Source of the DNA: Erythroxylum novogranatense
Taxonomy: Eukaryota; Streptophyta; Magnoliopsida; Malpighiales; Erythroxylaceae
Direction: 5' to 3'
Assembly (NCBI GenBank): GCA_029891385.1
Contig: CM057234.1
Coordinates: 28,925,046 to 28,989,045 of the forward strand
Length of the DNA stretch: 64,000 bases
Part shown: positions 36,287 through 49,061 of the stretch, one piece after another
Layout of the letters: every line of letters begins with the position of its first letter
Position numbering within the stretch: position 1 is the stretch's first letter
Notes under the pieces: model-generated
Seen by the model: the letters and a program-made list of their open reading frames with translations, nothing else
Told to the model about the DNA's origin: nothing
Database searches by the model: none
Program-made: the position numbers and the translations under genes

Positions 36287-37612
36287 TCAATAGATGGAAG
36301 CATCAAACCTCGGCTCATAAAAGCAAACCTGGCTGTTGTATGACTGAAGAGCACATCCAGCAATCCAAGACCAGACCTTTTTGTCCACATCATATAGAAG
36401 GCCTTTTCCTTGATTCCAAGATGTAAAGCATATCAGGTTATCCTGTCCAAAGCACTCAAATCTTTCAGCTGATAACCTCAACAAAGCTCGGAAATATTTT
36501 GGCGGCATCCTACTGATCTCCACCCACATTATATTTGCATGATCCAATTCCCATATTCTCATACTCTGGAGTGTACTATAGAGACCAATCCTTCCAACAA
36601 GAAACAGACGTTTCTGAGTGCCAGCAACCAAATAACCATCCAGCAAAGACCGTGGGAACTTGGCTGGAATGTGTTCCCAATAACCTGTTTCAAGTTTATG
36701 CATCATCAAACCAAGTGGAGAAAGGGTTTCCAGATACAGTCGAGAATCACAATATGCCATCTTTGAAGAGCAAAGATTCACTGCAGGCATGATCTGGTGA
36801 AGAGACCATCTGTCAAGCTTTGAATGATACACTTCGGTGGGCAATGATTTATCACCATAAATATCACTAGCAGCTATCACTTTGAATGATCTATCCATTC
36901 TATCAACAACCATTATCAATTGCCTCTGTTGATTATAATGCATACTTGGCAACGTCCTCCAAGTTTGTGTTAGTGGATTACAAACTAGTGTTTTGAAAGT
37001 TAGGCCATCAAGCCCAGAAAAGCAAACAAGGCCCGCTGAAGAACCAACCAACCAAAATGCCCAGTGAGGCAAAAATGTAAATGGAATCCTGTACCATGTT
37101 TTCAATGGCAAGCTAAATACAGAGCATTGTGGGGTTTGTGAGTTCTTCCAAAAAGTCAAAAGGCAAGGCCCATGAGACGGCACTTGTGAGTGAAATTTAA
37201 GAAAACTACTGTCTTGAAGAATTGAATTCCACCGTTTACAGACTGAACGAAGACGAAATATCATAAAAGGAGGAACCCTAGCTAGAATTTCATTTAACAG
37301 ATCTTCAGGCAGCATTGCCCATATGCTATCCTCCATTTGAACATCCAGATGAACGGATTTACCAAATGTCGCTGCTGTTTCCTCATCCAAACCACGTGGT
37401 TTTGTCTTGATAACCTTTTGCCTCGAAGGACTGGTGTTCCTCGATCCCACACGCCCCAGTGGGCTGGTGTTCCTCGGCCCACCAATCCTTATAGGAGATA
37501 CTTGCCTGGGGCAGTGATCATCTTCACGAGAACCCCCATTTCCCAGCAATGGGGGGCTAGAAACAGTGGACATGAATCCAGATGATTGCCCAATATAATC
37601 CATCGTAATCAT
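36287..37612 (-). CDS. F-box/kelch-type protein, At5g15710-like
   Basis: A single uninterrupted frame encodes 441 aa. F-box proteins bind SKP1 through the F-box and present targets to SCF ubiquitin ligases; the target here is unknown. The N-terminal 95 residues are Ser/Pro/Arg-rich with a repeated RNTSP. The F-box is at about 96-139 ([30 protein letters not shown]). The rest is a beta-rich interaction domain with F-box-associated/kelch-like strands ([34 protein letters not shown]) and a conserved-looking C-terminus. From memory of the family, length and sequence resemble Arabidopsis At5g15710. The first ATG is at 37,612; a second at 37,603 (MDYIGQSS) would give 438 aa. Codons further upstream have no ATG. 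No frameshifts, unlike the neighbouring transposons. Confidence 0.92.
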   Translation of the reverse strand: MITMDYIGQSSGFMSTVSSPPLLGNGGSREDDHCPRQVSPIRIGGPRNTSPLGRVGSRNTSPSRQKVIKTKPRGLDEETAATFGKSVHLDVQMEDSIWAMLPEDLLNEILARVPPFMIFRLRSVCKRWNSILQDSSFLKFHSQVPSHGPCLLTFWKNSQTPQCSVFSLPLKTWYRIPFTFLPHWAFWLVGSSAGLVCFSGLDGLTFKTLVCNPLTQTWRTLPSMHYNQQRQLIMVVDRMDRSFKVIAASDIYGDKSLPTEVYHSKLDRWSLHQIMPAVNLCSSKMAYCDSRLYLETLSPLGLMMHKLETGYWEHIPAKFPRSLLDGYLVAGTQKRLFLVGRIGLYSTLQSMRIWELDHANIMWVEISRMPPKYFRALLRLSAERFECFGQDNLICFTSWNQGKGLLYDVDKKVWSWIAGCALQSYNSQVCFYEPRFDASIY

Positions 37613-37625
37613 CAATCCCAAAAAC

Positions 37626-37927
37626 CTTTGTTATAATGCAATAACAACGTGTCAAAACCTTGAACGGCTCAATACCAAGTTTAAAAAGAAAAGGTACATC
37701 CTAAATTCATGAGATTCCAGCAATATATGAAAACTTTGGCGCCCAAAATATAAACCCACTAATCTAAAAGACAACAGTATGTAGCACAGCTTTCACTAAA
37801 ATTCAGATCATAAACCCACAAAAACAACTAGATCTTAACTAAATAACCTTCCCATAGAACAGATTGTGGCAATAACAGGCAGAGAACAACACAAAAGCGG
37901 AAAGTTGAAGGATAAGAGAAGGGTTAC
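37626..37927 (-). other. Probable 5'-UTR intron of the F-box gene
   Basis: On the minus strand a donor TCTCAAG|GTAACC (37,928/37,927) and a pyrimidine-poor but usable acceptor AACAAAG|G (37,626/37,625) bracket 302 bp of AT-rich sequence ending 13 bases before the ATG. The 5' exon would lie at about 37,928-38,000. Inferred from splice signals only. Confidence 0.4.
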
Positions 37928-37999
37928 CTTGAGAACTCAGAACTGCAATCTGTTTGGTTCGGTAGAGAACTAAAAAGAAGTTAAAAGGTTTCAGGGGTT

Positions 38000-40900
38000 G
38001 GAGATGAGAGAGGAGGAGCCTGCCGCAGTGACTGGGATGTTTTGATGTTTGATTTGTTTTGTGATATCTTGGACTGCTTCTTAGCCATTGTCTGCCACGT
38101 CATAAAATAATAATAATTGATGTTCTTTTGGACAGAACAGATTGTGCCGAAAAGACCAATGTAAATGGCCCACAAACAAGTTCTGTTAAATTTCGGCCAA
38201 TATAATATTTTGAAAATAAACTTTTAATTATAATTAAGAGTAAATCTTATATTACTGACACTTTTTTATTCGGGTCATAAATGAAATTGCAAGGGTCCAC
38301 AAAGGAAGCCTTCAAGCCCAAGTCCATCTTTGAAGAATCTTTCCCAAGTCTCATCATCATATCATAAGACGGATTATGAAGTAATTAAAAAGAATGAAAG
38401 AAGTTTTTGTTTTTTTACAATCAGGGTATCCCTAAAAACTAATCCTTTCGTCACGGGAGCTCGTAATGGTTGGCTACAAGATGCGCTCCATTCTTACATA
38501 TATATAATTGTTTAAAATTTGAAATGTAGCCATTTCTCGACAGCGACTTACCCGATTCGAAATGGATTAGTGCGAGTGTGGAATGACTTAAAAGTGCTTT
38601 TTCATAATTGAGACCCGCCTAAGACACCTCATGGGCAACCAAAAAAAAAAAAGATCGAACCCTCTATTATATAGTTAAAGAATGAAGTGAGCTACCACCA
38701 TACAACACCTCTTGGTTGAAAGAAAGAAGCTTTTGTTGCTATAGGAAGTGTTCCTAAAGTCTTCTTCGAGTCTGGCAATTTGCTACAATATTAGGTGAAC
38801 AGGAAAATTTAGACTGGATAAAAGTAAGTTCATATCTTAACACACAAACTTTAAGAATATGAGTACCTTTGGTTGGTAGGATCCTAATTTATTAAGCTAA
38901 CTTGTTAGTATTGTTTCTTTCCTTGTTATATAATTCTCTTATGGTATATCATGATAATTTTCATATATTTTTAAGTAAAATTTTCTTGTAGTTTAAAAAC
39001 ATCTAATTTTTAAAATTCTCAAAATAATACTTATAATTTTTAACTTTTAGAAAAACTCCTTCTCTTAAATTTTTATTAGAAATAATGATAATTCACATGC
39101 AATATGAGCATCACACATGAACTACTCAAATTTTACTGACATAGTAACCTAACTTAACTCTTAAAACTCTTAAATTCAATGTAAATTAATTGAACTCGAC
39201 TTAAATTAATGGTTTAAGATAATTATAATAAATTATTAATTTGAGAAAATTTTAATTAATTCGCTTCAATTTAAGAAGCAGGTTAAATCATCGTGTGCTC
39301 AGTATTTGATTGGTTCATGTCCAGTATATTTCATCATTATTTTTTAAAAAGAATGAGCTTTTCTTAAAAAATTAAAATTATAAGGGGTTTTTAAAAACTT
39401 TCCGTTTTCGACCAAAAAAATTAATAAGGTAATAACATTTAAATACTTTGATTAATTAGACAATTCACGATTGCAGTTAGTAATACTACTTCAACGAGTC
39501 TGCCTTTAAACTGAACGATAAAGTCAAGATTCTCCTACAGCTTTTTGTCTTAAAACTGATGTAACAAAATTATTAGGAAGCTGAAAAGGAATAAGTACGT
39601 TATGCATGATTGTGGACTTACCCTGTAAGTATACAAGACTTTTAAGTTAAACAATGGGATCATGAGATTTTACCAAGTTTACTGAATCTGATTTAGGCCA
39701 CAAACTTAGTCTTGACAAGTCTTGCCTACAGGCCAACGATAAGATGATTAAGAGAGAAAGTGATACAATGTTTATTCATGTTTACATACAACAACCAAAT
39801 TACACATTTCAAGTACTTAAGATGGAATGGAATCTGACATATACATTACATCACCAGACCACTGATACATACATGTTGGGTATGAAAGTCGGTCGTTGAA
39901 CTATAACTTAACCCAACTGAAGGGTAAGAAATGTATAAAAGCGTAGACGAAATAGCCGTGGTCTTGAGTGGAGGCGTCGTAAGAAAATCATTCTTCTCCT
40001 TAACAAACGTCAAAATCTCATCCAGAAGTTAATTATGATTTCGATGACTGAAATGTGAGTGTAATAGAAAAGCTTTGTCATGTCCATACTTTTTTTGTTA
40101 CAGCCCACTCCAGGAAATGTTTAGGTTTTGAAAGTTGAGTCTTGCCCTATGGGAATTATGGGCGAGGCAAGTTCCTGGCTACTGAATCAATAGTCAATTA
40201 GAGGAGAGGACGTAAAGTCCCAATTGGCAGCTAACTGTAGATGACAATTTGTTGTTTGATTGGCATATACTTGGAAGGTAGCGAAGAAGAATTATCAAAA
40301 ACAGTCAAAATGCAATGTCACAAAAACCAATGGGCTGATTGCAAAGAAACTAGGTATTGTCTAGATATTCATTATAGACTTGAAAGAATGACCTCATAAA
40401 CTCCAATTGATTAGACTATTTTTGTAAGTTAATATCAATAGTCCCTTAAATTTTGATTACAAACCTTATAAATTAAACTTTTTAGACCTTGATAGACTTG
40501 AGTAGGAACATGGTAGACCTTGATTTTATGTGGACAAGTGAAGGGTCTTTGGTAAAAAATGTGTTGTACTAAAAAGCAACCTTTCAATGTTTAATAATAT
40601 GTGACACATAATTAATCATTCAACGAGGCAACCTTTAGGTCTCTGAGTACTTGTCATCTATCATTATGCTTTTAATTGGCATAAACTTTTTTTTTTTGTG
40701 TGGAGAGAGAGGCAAGAAATTGTTTTGCATCATAACATAGTGAAAAGATTTCTAAATTCTAGTCATATACCCATTACAAATCAAAATTGTCAAAAAAAAA
40801 TATAGATAAGTTTTCCTTCACTTTTATTAGAACCTTAACTTCTTCTTTCCTTTGTACATTCTAAAAAAGCTTATGCCCAATTTCTTTACTTTCTTCTTTA

Positions 40901-41270
40901 GTTATTCTTTCTAATTCTTTCTTGCTTATTCACTGGTTTGTTTATTTGAGTTTATATTTTTTGTTAGAGAGTCATATCTCATTCAAATAGTTTTAACTAA
41001 TGCTTCTAAATATAAATCAAAAGAATCTACAGTATTTAGCAGAAGTGAGACAATTAGGAGGAAAAAAGACAGAGTTATTAAGACATCATCCTTACATAAA
41101 GTCATTGATTAAGTTTGTGGTAGAGGATTATTAAGGCAAAGTCAGATAAGTGATTTGAAGGGAATGGGGGTTTATTTCTCCTTTCTCCCTACATTAACCT
41201 AAGGTGCTCCTTAAAGGGGAGGTAGACTTGCTCTATCAGACTTGATGATATTAATGCTTATACCGATAAC
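38000..41270. other. Intergenic AT-rich DNA
   Basis: This includes the promoter side of the F-box gene near 38,000. I see no gene, tRNA or clear transposon ends. Scattered poly(A)/poly(T) and short simple repeats only. Confidence 0.5.
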
Positions 41271-41279
41271 TCTGAGTAT

Positions 41280-41660
41280 ACGAATGAGACTTCCTCTAAA
41301 TGAATTTTACTTGAGAGTTTTAAAAGAGATAGGTCTTGCCATATGGCAACTCTCCCCCATATTTGGTGTTTCATTTATTTCTTCCAAAGCCATCCCTTAA
41401 TAAGCTTTCAAACTAATATAGTTTAGACTTCAAGCTTGAAATGAATTTGAACAAATCCCTATAGAGAACTTATGGGTAGAGGCATTGATTTTTACTTTTG
41501 AACCTAGAGGATGAGAGTGAGTGGGGGTTGAGGCATACTTGGGGAAAGGTTCATCTAGGCTTTAATAAGAGATGGAAATCACTCTTTTGGTGCCATAAGA
41601 GAAGGCTTTCTTGGATTATAAAAATCTACTTCCTTAAGGAATTGTTGTTGATGGAAAGGT
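41280..41660 (+). pseudogene. Possible relic of a plant 'putative gypsy-type transposon' ORF
   Basis: Broken frames on the plus strand give LRVLKEIGLAIWQLSPIFGV then, further on, RWKSLFW. The spacing resembles the Transposase_28-type proteins carried by some Tat-lineage gypsy elements. Stops and frame changes are many and the match is weak. Confidence 0.25.
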
Positions 41661-43019
41661 TGTTGTTATAGGCCAATATTATCAATTAGAAGGTTTATAG
41701 GTTATTCTTTTACAATTATCCTATTTTTCTATTGGTTAATATTATTGACTTCTAATTTTACAAGGATAAATTTTCAGAAGCTTATGTCTGCAACTTACTA
41801 AAAGAAAAATGCTACCAAAAAGAGGAAAAGGGTGGCACCCCTCGGAGTGAAGTAAACCCGATGGATTGCTGAATCCAGTCCTATCATTAAAAGTAAGATA
41901 GATAATGAGTTGATTTAGGAAGCTCTCACGCTCGCTTTAACCTATTTCAGACTGATGATTTTAAATGGTACAACTATTAATGACAAGGACAAGAAACCTA
42001 ATTTAGGGATCTTCATTCCCATGTGGTACATTAAGCCTAAGTATTAGACTTTGAAGGAGAGATGATCATATGCAATTGTGTCCAAGCCTAATCCCACAAA
42101 AAGACTATAATCTCTTAACGAGAAACTCCATGAACATATTGCTAGGAATATTAAGGTCAACATCACTAGAGTAATAAACTTCTCTCAATATTTTGTTATA
42201 AGGTTAGGTCTATCATCACTAACAACTTATAATATAGAAAGCATTCACAATAAGATTGTGAAAGCTTTGATAAGTAGATACACAGTCTGACTATAAACTA
42301 TGATAAGTTAAGTTTCTACATTGCCTAAACGATTTAAGTATCTTATAAAGAAGGAGTATAAAATGGACTTGTTCTATGATTTTCTAAAGAGAAATTCTTT
42401 TGAGACTTAAAATTGAAACAACATATTCATGTTTTCTATTGAGTGCCTTAAAAATCCAAATAGCTCATAAAGTCCAAGCATTCAAACCTACCTATTAATG
42501 AGTTAAAATCATTGATTTGTCTACTCCTAATCATGCACCTAAGTTTAAGTTTACACCTAATTCTCTCTATTGATGATTTCATTGATTTTTTAAAGGAATT
42601 GGGCGAAAAACCTAATATGGAAAGGTTATCCCTCTTATACTAACATCAAACTTCTAGTCGCCATTTGATAGGTTGGTGAACAATCTTTAGGTTAGTATGG
42701 ATAAAAAGGTATGGCTCATTAAATAATGTCTAGAGCTGTTACTGAATGTTCTTGGAGTATGCCTTTTGGTCATCTTATGGATGTCTATTTCTAAGTTTGT
42801 AAATCTCCTTCCAGCCAGTTAGATTATTATTTTATTTGTTTCCCCTTGTAATTTTTGACTTTTTTTCTTAGTTTATCAATATAAACCATTTCTATTTTTA
42901 TCACATGCTCTTTCATCTTTCTTAGTATATGTAGATTTTTTTCCTTAAATTCAAAACATATGGTCAATTATTATTTCAAGTATAGTAGTACCTTTGTTAA
43001 TATATGAAATAATTTAATA
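41661..43019. other. Intergenic DNA without recognised genes
   Basis: Weak coding-like stretches occur on the plus strand near 41,930-42,270, but I recognise no family. Confidence 0.35.
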
Positions 43020-43620
43020 GGTAAATTTATGCCTTATAGGTATGCTATATCTTGGAAAAAATTATTTTATGCATATGATTGGTTAGCATGCTTGCATCTT
43101 ATGAGTACATTTTATTTTACTGTGACAACATCTTAGGTGATCGTTCATTAAAAGTTTGCATCTTGTAACTGCATCTCTCCTTAAGGTGAAAATGTCTTAG
43201 ATATGTGATCGACAGATAGATATACAATTTAGGAGTGAATTTCACCTTAGAGAAAAAATGTCATAAGTGCATGATCATTAGATAGATATGTGACTTATGA
43301 GTATGCTTCGCCTTAATGTAGAACATCTTTGGTGCATGATAGCTAGATAGGTTTGCTTCTTATCCGTGTATTTTTCCTTTAAGCAAAAATACATTAAGAG
43401 TATAATTGCTAAATAGATTTATACGTTATAAGTATGTTTCACGTTAGAGAAGAAAATGCCTTAGGTGCATAATTGCTAAATTGATTTACACTTTATGAAT
43501 GTGATTTGTCTTACAGTGCAAATGTCTTAGGTGTACAATTACTTATGTCTTACAAGTGCATTTCACATTAAAGAAAAAACATCTTTAATGTATGGTCTAG
43601 ATATGCATTATGGTATCTTT
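43020..43620. repeat. Degenerate minisatellite, unit about 65-80 bp
   Basis: A motif of the form GTGCATTTCACCTTAGAG-AAAAATGTCTTAGGTGCAT followed by GATTGCTAGATAGATTTGCAC-CTTATGAGT recurs about eight times. Copies are recognised by CTTATGAGT/CTTATAAGT, CACCTTAGAG and CTTAGGTG anchors. Divergence is high, with indels, so the array is old. Confidence 0.7.
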
Positions 43621-43639
43621 TAACATAAAGATTTGAACA

Positions 43640-44738
43640 CATGATAAGAAATTTACTAATATTGTGAACACAAGTGTTGCTTATACCTTATCTATGAAAT
43701 TTCTCATCTACTAAGATAAGACAACTTGTAGTTTCTGGTCTTGCAACTTCTCTAATAACAAATGGTCTAAACCATTTTAGTTCAAGTTGTCTCTTTGTTT
43801 TCATTCTATTAAGATTAGGGCCTTTACTCTAAAAGCCATATCGAAAGATGACTTCCCAATATAAGTTTTGGACATAGTGTAATAGGCAAAAGGATGGAAG
43901 GAATATGATCTACTCAAGTTCCTTCAAACTTCTTAACTTTAGTACAAATACATTAGAGGATGACCTTGTTCATGACTTCAGTCAAGCTGATTCTTATTTG
44001 TTTATAGAATTGTGAGAATTCTTTGCTATTGAATTATGTGTCCTTATTTTTAATAATAGCTAAAGGAACACCATAATGACTAATTATGTTAACTATCAAG
44101 AATTGTTTCACGATTATGGTTGTTATTATTATATATACTTTAGTCTTTACTTACTTAGTAAAATCATTGAATGCATGTAAAAATAAATTTAATTTGATGT
44201 ATTACAAGTAGAAAAGGTCCGAGAATGTTTATCCCTCATTGTGCAAATAGTATTAGGCAAAATTTTGGTTTATATTAGTTTTAAGCTTATGGTATAAGTT
44301 TGAGTGTCAATGATATTTGTTGCACTTCTTCACATAATCTTGAATTCCTTTCCTAGCTTTAGCCAGTAATATCATTTTATAAGTAATTTATAGAATAATA
44401 GAGAGGCCCCTTTGTATGACTCACATCTCTCTTCAAAGTAGTCTCTCAAAATTCGTGGTACTTCAAATAAGGCCACATAATGCAAATAAGTTAAAATTAA
44501 AGATCTATAACAAAGTTTTTCATTTATAAGTGTGTACCTTTCAACATTGCATATAAACCTCTTGGCCTCTTTAGTATCCTCTGAATTTTTCTCATAGTAC
44601 ATATATTCTCATATCTCTCTTATTCACTCATCCTCTTATTACTTGATGTTATTCACATATACTACTATGTATTCAAGATTAAGTCTTTCTTCCTAGAAGA
44701 ATGCTCTTTTGTGCCCTTTAGGTCCCTCTTTTGATAGT
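43640..44738 (-). pseudogene. Gypsy F integrase relic (Tat/Athila type), left of E
   Basis: On the minus strand from 44,602: SEDTKEAKRFICNVERYTLI with NEKLCYRSL, then the zinc-binding region (LRDYFEERCESYKGASLL) and, after stops, VKKCNKYH. Core traces follow (IKFIFTCI; ETILDS in place of a GIP..I.SDNG region). Near 43,900 comes KKFEGT then VDHIPSILLPITLCP, matching the 'LPSVLWAYRTTPR' part of these elements. Stops are frequent. The rest of F continues on the other side of E at 53,815. Confidence 0.65.
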
Positions 44739-44743
44739 TGATT
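44739..44743. repeat. Target site duplication of element E, left copy (TGATT)
   Basis: Repeated exactly at 53810-53814, directly outside the LTRs of E. Confidence 0.9.
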
Positions 44744-46855
44744 TGTTGGACCCCGCTGCCGGAGCCCAACATCAGACATACGAGCGTGGCGTGAAACATG
44801 CTAATTATACATTTAAGAAAAAGACCCGCGGAAGATCAATGGGCCTGCTGGAAAACAAACTTGAAACCTTCTTTTATCTGATTTAAACAAACAAATTCAT
44901 AATTCATGCTCCAAAAGATGAGTTTTACTAAGCTTGAAGAACATCTCAAACCAAATTACAACTTTGAGTTTAAGAGCCAAAAATACAAAATATTCTTGAA
45001 CCAATAATACTTGAAATGTAACTAAAGCTTAAAAATAAACATGACAAAATGGAGTGCTGTCGTAACTCGTGACTCACTCGGTCTCCTGCTCGTCACCTAT
45101 ATGGGGGAGATTAGAGGGGGTGGGCTATAAAGCTCGTGGGAACATATTTATAATATAGAAATAAGCAAAAGTAATCAAAAATAACTCATTGCCGTGATAC
45201 TTGTTGAAATCATAGCGATTGAACATGCATGAGTCATTATCTTGAAATATGCTTGATTCTTGAACAATTCATGATGCATGATTCATAATAACATATCATA
45301 AACACATAACATAACATAATGGTTTGGGTTGTCCCTGGTTCATGACGTACTACACATTCCATCGAAATGTTGATGTGCAGACGTAGTTTCATGAGGGAAT
45401 CCTTGTGAGAAACCCTATGCCACTAGCGGGCAGGCGGGAGAAGCCTTTTCGTGAGTCAATGTGCACTTGAATATTCGTGAGGGACATACCGCAAACCTAC
45501 ATAAATATGCATGATTCTTGTTCTTGTAAACTTGTTTGCCAAACTGGCACTTGCTTGTAAACTTGCTTGTCATATATTCGTAAAACATGATTTCATGTAC
45601 ATGTATTCGTGAAAGGAGAAAACTCCCTTTTTCTAATCCTTTTCATAATTCATGAATGCAAAACATATAACAACCTATAATCATTCATAATAGTATGTAA
45701 TGCAATCGTGATGATGCAATTTAAATGCATTAACTCTTTCTTGATTAAACAAAACAATGAGTGACTTATTTACTCTATTATAAACATGAACCCACCTGAT
45801 TTCCTTGCTTGTTCTTGCCTAGGAATGAGTTTCCTCTTGAGCCTCTTGATCCTCTTGCCTCACTTGATCTCCTAAAATAAGAACCAAAATCTCATTCAAT
45901 AACTCATGCTGAAATAATATTTCTATTCTTAACTTCCATCCAAAATTTCACATCCTTAGAAACTGATTCAGAACTTCATTACTTCATAAAACTTGTAGAT
46001 CTATGTCTCTAGTTTACAACGCATCAAAAATCACCCCAAAAGGACTTTTGTAGCAAAAGATATGCTCAAAACACTAAAAACATCTTCGCTAGAAACTGGC
46101 CTCGCCACGCAAGGCCCGGCACTTCATGAAGTGTTTGACGCCAGACGCCATGACGTGTCGAAGTCAAGACGCCGCGACGTATGTATGTGCAACCTTCGCA
46201 GACGTCGAGATGTGCGGACGGGAGGGTCGACTCCCAAACCCAGATTTTCGACTTTTTTCAACCTTAAATCCTTCCCTATCTAACCCTTGAATCAAGTCCT
46301 ATACTTCCTTTCTAAGCTCATTCTAACACAAAATCATCAACACAACAACAACCCATGCATTTCTACCAAAGTTTATGAAAACCCTAACTCAAACGATTCT
46401 ACCTCAATCCATGCAAATCTAGGGTTTAATTCAACCCAAACAAGAGTAGAAGAGCTTAACGTACCTGAAGAATGCTTCTAATCTGTCGAAAATCCTCAAG
46501 AAAACAATCCCCTTCTTCTTCCTCAAGCTCCCACGATAACTCCCTTCTCCTTCTTTCTTTTCTTTTCTTCTTACTTTCCTTTCTTTCTTTCTCTTCTTTT
46601 AACTCCTTAAGAATACAAGAAAGAACAATGACTATAATGCCCCTCCATGCAAGCCTAAAACCTCTTACCCTTAAGTGACTTGCCCATTTTTCCCTTATAT
46701 ATATCTACTCTTCCATAACCATTTGTTCCATACTAAACTCAAATAATTCTTAATTTTCCTCTAATACTTCCACTAAAATCAACTATACAATAAATAACAC
46801 AATCGAATTAATTCATACTTAATAACGTCAAAAGAAACAAATTTGAGGCCCAACA
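44744..46855 (-). repeat. 3' LTR of gypsy element E
   Basis: Its ends on the plus strand are TGTTGG and CCAACA, a perfect 6-bp inverted pair. On the minus strand a TATA box (ATATATATAAGGG, near 46,695-46,705) lies about 150 bp from the LTR start. A purine/pyrimidine-asymmetric block is at 46,495-46,610, and a CpG-rich module at about 46,100-46,230 differs sharply from the other LTR. Confidence 0.92.
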
Positions 46856-46869
46856 TTTCTCCCCCTCTT
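46856..46869 (-). other. Polypurine tract of element E
   Basis: The minus strand reads AAGAGGGGGAGAAA immediately before the LTR start TGTTGGGCC. Confidence 0.85.
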
Positions 46870-47542
46870 AAAAGAAATTTCGTCCTCGAAATTTACCTGA
46901 ATCATCGAAAAGACTTGGATACTTCTCCTTCATGGCGTCCAAAGGTTCCCACGTGGCCTCTTCCACTGAATGGTTCCTCCACAGAACTTTAACCAGCTGA
47001 ACTGTCTTATTCCTGATGACCTTTTCCTTGGTGTCCAAGATCGCTACTGGAATTTCCTCATAACTCAAGTCGTCTCTTAACTGAACCTCTGAAACCTGAA
47101 TGACATGAGAAGGATCTGATCTGTACCTCCTCAGTATGGAAACATGAAAAACATCATGGATCTGAGACAACTCTGGCGGCAACGCCAACCTGTAAGCTAG
47201 TGGTCCGATCCTCTCAAGAATCTCATAAGGACCCACATACCTTGGACTCAATTTGCCTTTCTTGCCAAACCTCATTACTCCCTTCTAAGGAGACGTCTTG
47301 AGAAACACTTTCTCACCGACCTCATACTCCATCTCCTTCCGATGAGCATCAGTGTAACTCTTCATCATATCCTGGGCTGCCTTAAGCCGCTGCTTAACCA
47401 GATTGACTTTATCCACTGTCATCTGAATCGACTCTGGTCCTACCAGTTTCCTCTCTCCTTCTTCATCCCAACATATTGGAGTTCTACACCTCCTTCCATA
47501 CAAAGCCTCATATGGAGCCATCTGAATGCTCGAATGGTACAA
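46868..47542 (-). pseudogene. Gypsy E integrase C-terminus and chromodomain-like tail
   Basis: The first open part (47,285-47,542) has YHSSIQMAPYEALYGRRCRT and EMEYEVGEKVFLKTSP. A TAG stop follows where element C has Trp (SPWRG), consistent with TGG to TAG. The second part (46,868-47,275) has [31 protein letters not shown] and a chromo-like [20 protein letters not shown] with KEKYPSLF before the stop. In chromoviruses this tail can guide integration to heterochromatin. Apart from the single stop it is well preserved. Confidence 0.85.
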
Positions 47543-47553
47543 TTATTATAAGT

Positions 47554-48932
47554 TTAATTCGACCAATGGTAAATGCTCATCCCAAGCTCCTTGAAATCCA
47601 ACACACATGCCCGAGCATTCCTCAAGTGTCCGAATGGTCCTCTCAGATTGACCATCCGTCGAGGGTGAAATGTCGTACTAAAATGTAGCTTAGTACCTAA
47701 AGCTTCCTGCAAGCTTCCCCAGAATCTCAAAGTAAACCGAGGATCCCTGTCAGACACTATATAATCTGGAATCCCATGCAATCTTACTACCTCATCAATG
47801 TACTTCTTTGCTAGCACATGCAACGAATCAGTCTGCTTGATTGCCAGAAAATGGGTTGGTTTTGTCAACCGATCCACAATAACCCATATGGCATCATGCT
47901 TCCTACTGGTCTTGGGCAAACCCATCAGAAAGTCCATGGTTACTCTTTGCCACTTCCACTCAGGAATGAAAAATGACCTTAACTTGCCTGAAGGTGCCTG
48001 GTGTTCAGCCTTGACTTGCTGACACACGAGACACTTACTGACATACTCTGCTACATCTCTCTTCATACCCTTCCACCAGAAATGCTCTCTCAAATCTCTC
48101 AGACATCCCGGTACTACTGGTGCATGGCATAAGGCGATTGTGTGCCTCATCCAAAATCTCATCCTTAACCTCCTTGCTATCCGAATACAAAGCTCGTCCC
48201 CTATCACATGAGTCCATCATCTCTCACGACTACCTCAGAAACCTTACTATTCTGAATTTCCTCCCGAAGCTTGTTCAATTCTGCATCTTGTGCCTGCAAC
48301 TCCCTAACCTTCTCCCGGAGTATAGGCCTCACTCTGAAATTAGCTAGGAGGCAATTTGGTTCCTTCTGTTTCAAGCTTATCTTAAGCTTGGCCATCTCTT
48401 CCAATAAAGGAAGATAAACTGTCTGAACATGAGCAATGGAATACTTCCTGCTCAAAGCATCAGCCACTACATTTTCTTTGCCTGGGTGGTACTCAATCAA
48501 CAAATCATAGTCCTTGAGTAACTCAATCCACCTTCTCTGCCTTAAATTCAATTCCTTCTGACTCAGTAAGTACTTGAGACTCTTGTGATATGTAAAGATC
48601 CTTGTCTGAACCCCATATAGATAATGCCTCCAAATCTTCAAGGCAAAGATCACTGCTGCCAACTCCAAGTCATGAGTAGGGTAATTCAACTCATATGGCC
48701 TCAGTTGCCTTGAAGCATAAGCTATCACCATGTCTCCTTGCATCAATACACAACCTAGACCCTTCCTCGAGGCATCACTATATAATGTATAGCCCTCATC
48801 ACCAGAAGGCAAAATCAGCACTGGAGCGCTTGTCAACCTGTGCTTGAGCTCCTCAAAGCTCTTATGGCACTCATCAGTCCAATTAAACTTCTGATTCTTC
48901 CTTAATAGCTTGGTCATCGAAGCAGCTATCAT
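47554..48932 (-). pseudogene. Gypsy E RNase H and integrase core
   Basis: The frame 48,204-48,932 covers the RT connection ([20 protein letters not shown]) and RNase H ([54 protein letters not shown]). The frame 47,554-48,207 covers the integrase HHCC site (CLVCQQVKAEHQ) and core ([28 protein letters not shown]). Near 47,660 the frame is lost in the segment leading to the catalytic Glu, where CTCGACGG stands in place of an expected CTCAGACGG: one missing A at a CAG. Protein similarity to element C is high before the break. Confidence 0.88.
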
Positions 48933-49061
48933 GAAGAATCATTCTACAAACCTCCTGTAGTAACCTGCCAGATCCAGAAAACTCCTTACCTCTGTCACTG
49001 TCTTGGGTGCATGCCAATTCACTACTGCTTCAACTTTCCTCGGATCTACATGCACACCATC

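Noticed and set aside
36535..36792. Open frames on the plus strand opposite the F-box gene
   Set aside because: Shadows of the long minus-strand coding frame, which has clear domain content.
41930..42270. Coding-like plus-strand stretch
   Set aside because: Broken by stops and without any motif I recognise; not enough to call a gene.
46287..46678. Small open frames repeated in both E LTRs (also 53241-53632)
   Set aside because: Near-identity follows from LTR duplication; the products are low-complexity Ser/Leu from CT-rich DNA without a start context or family match.
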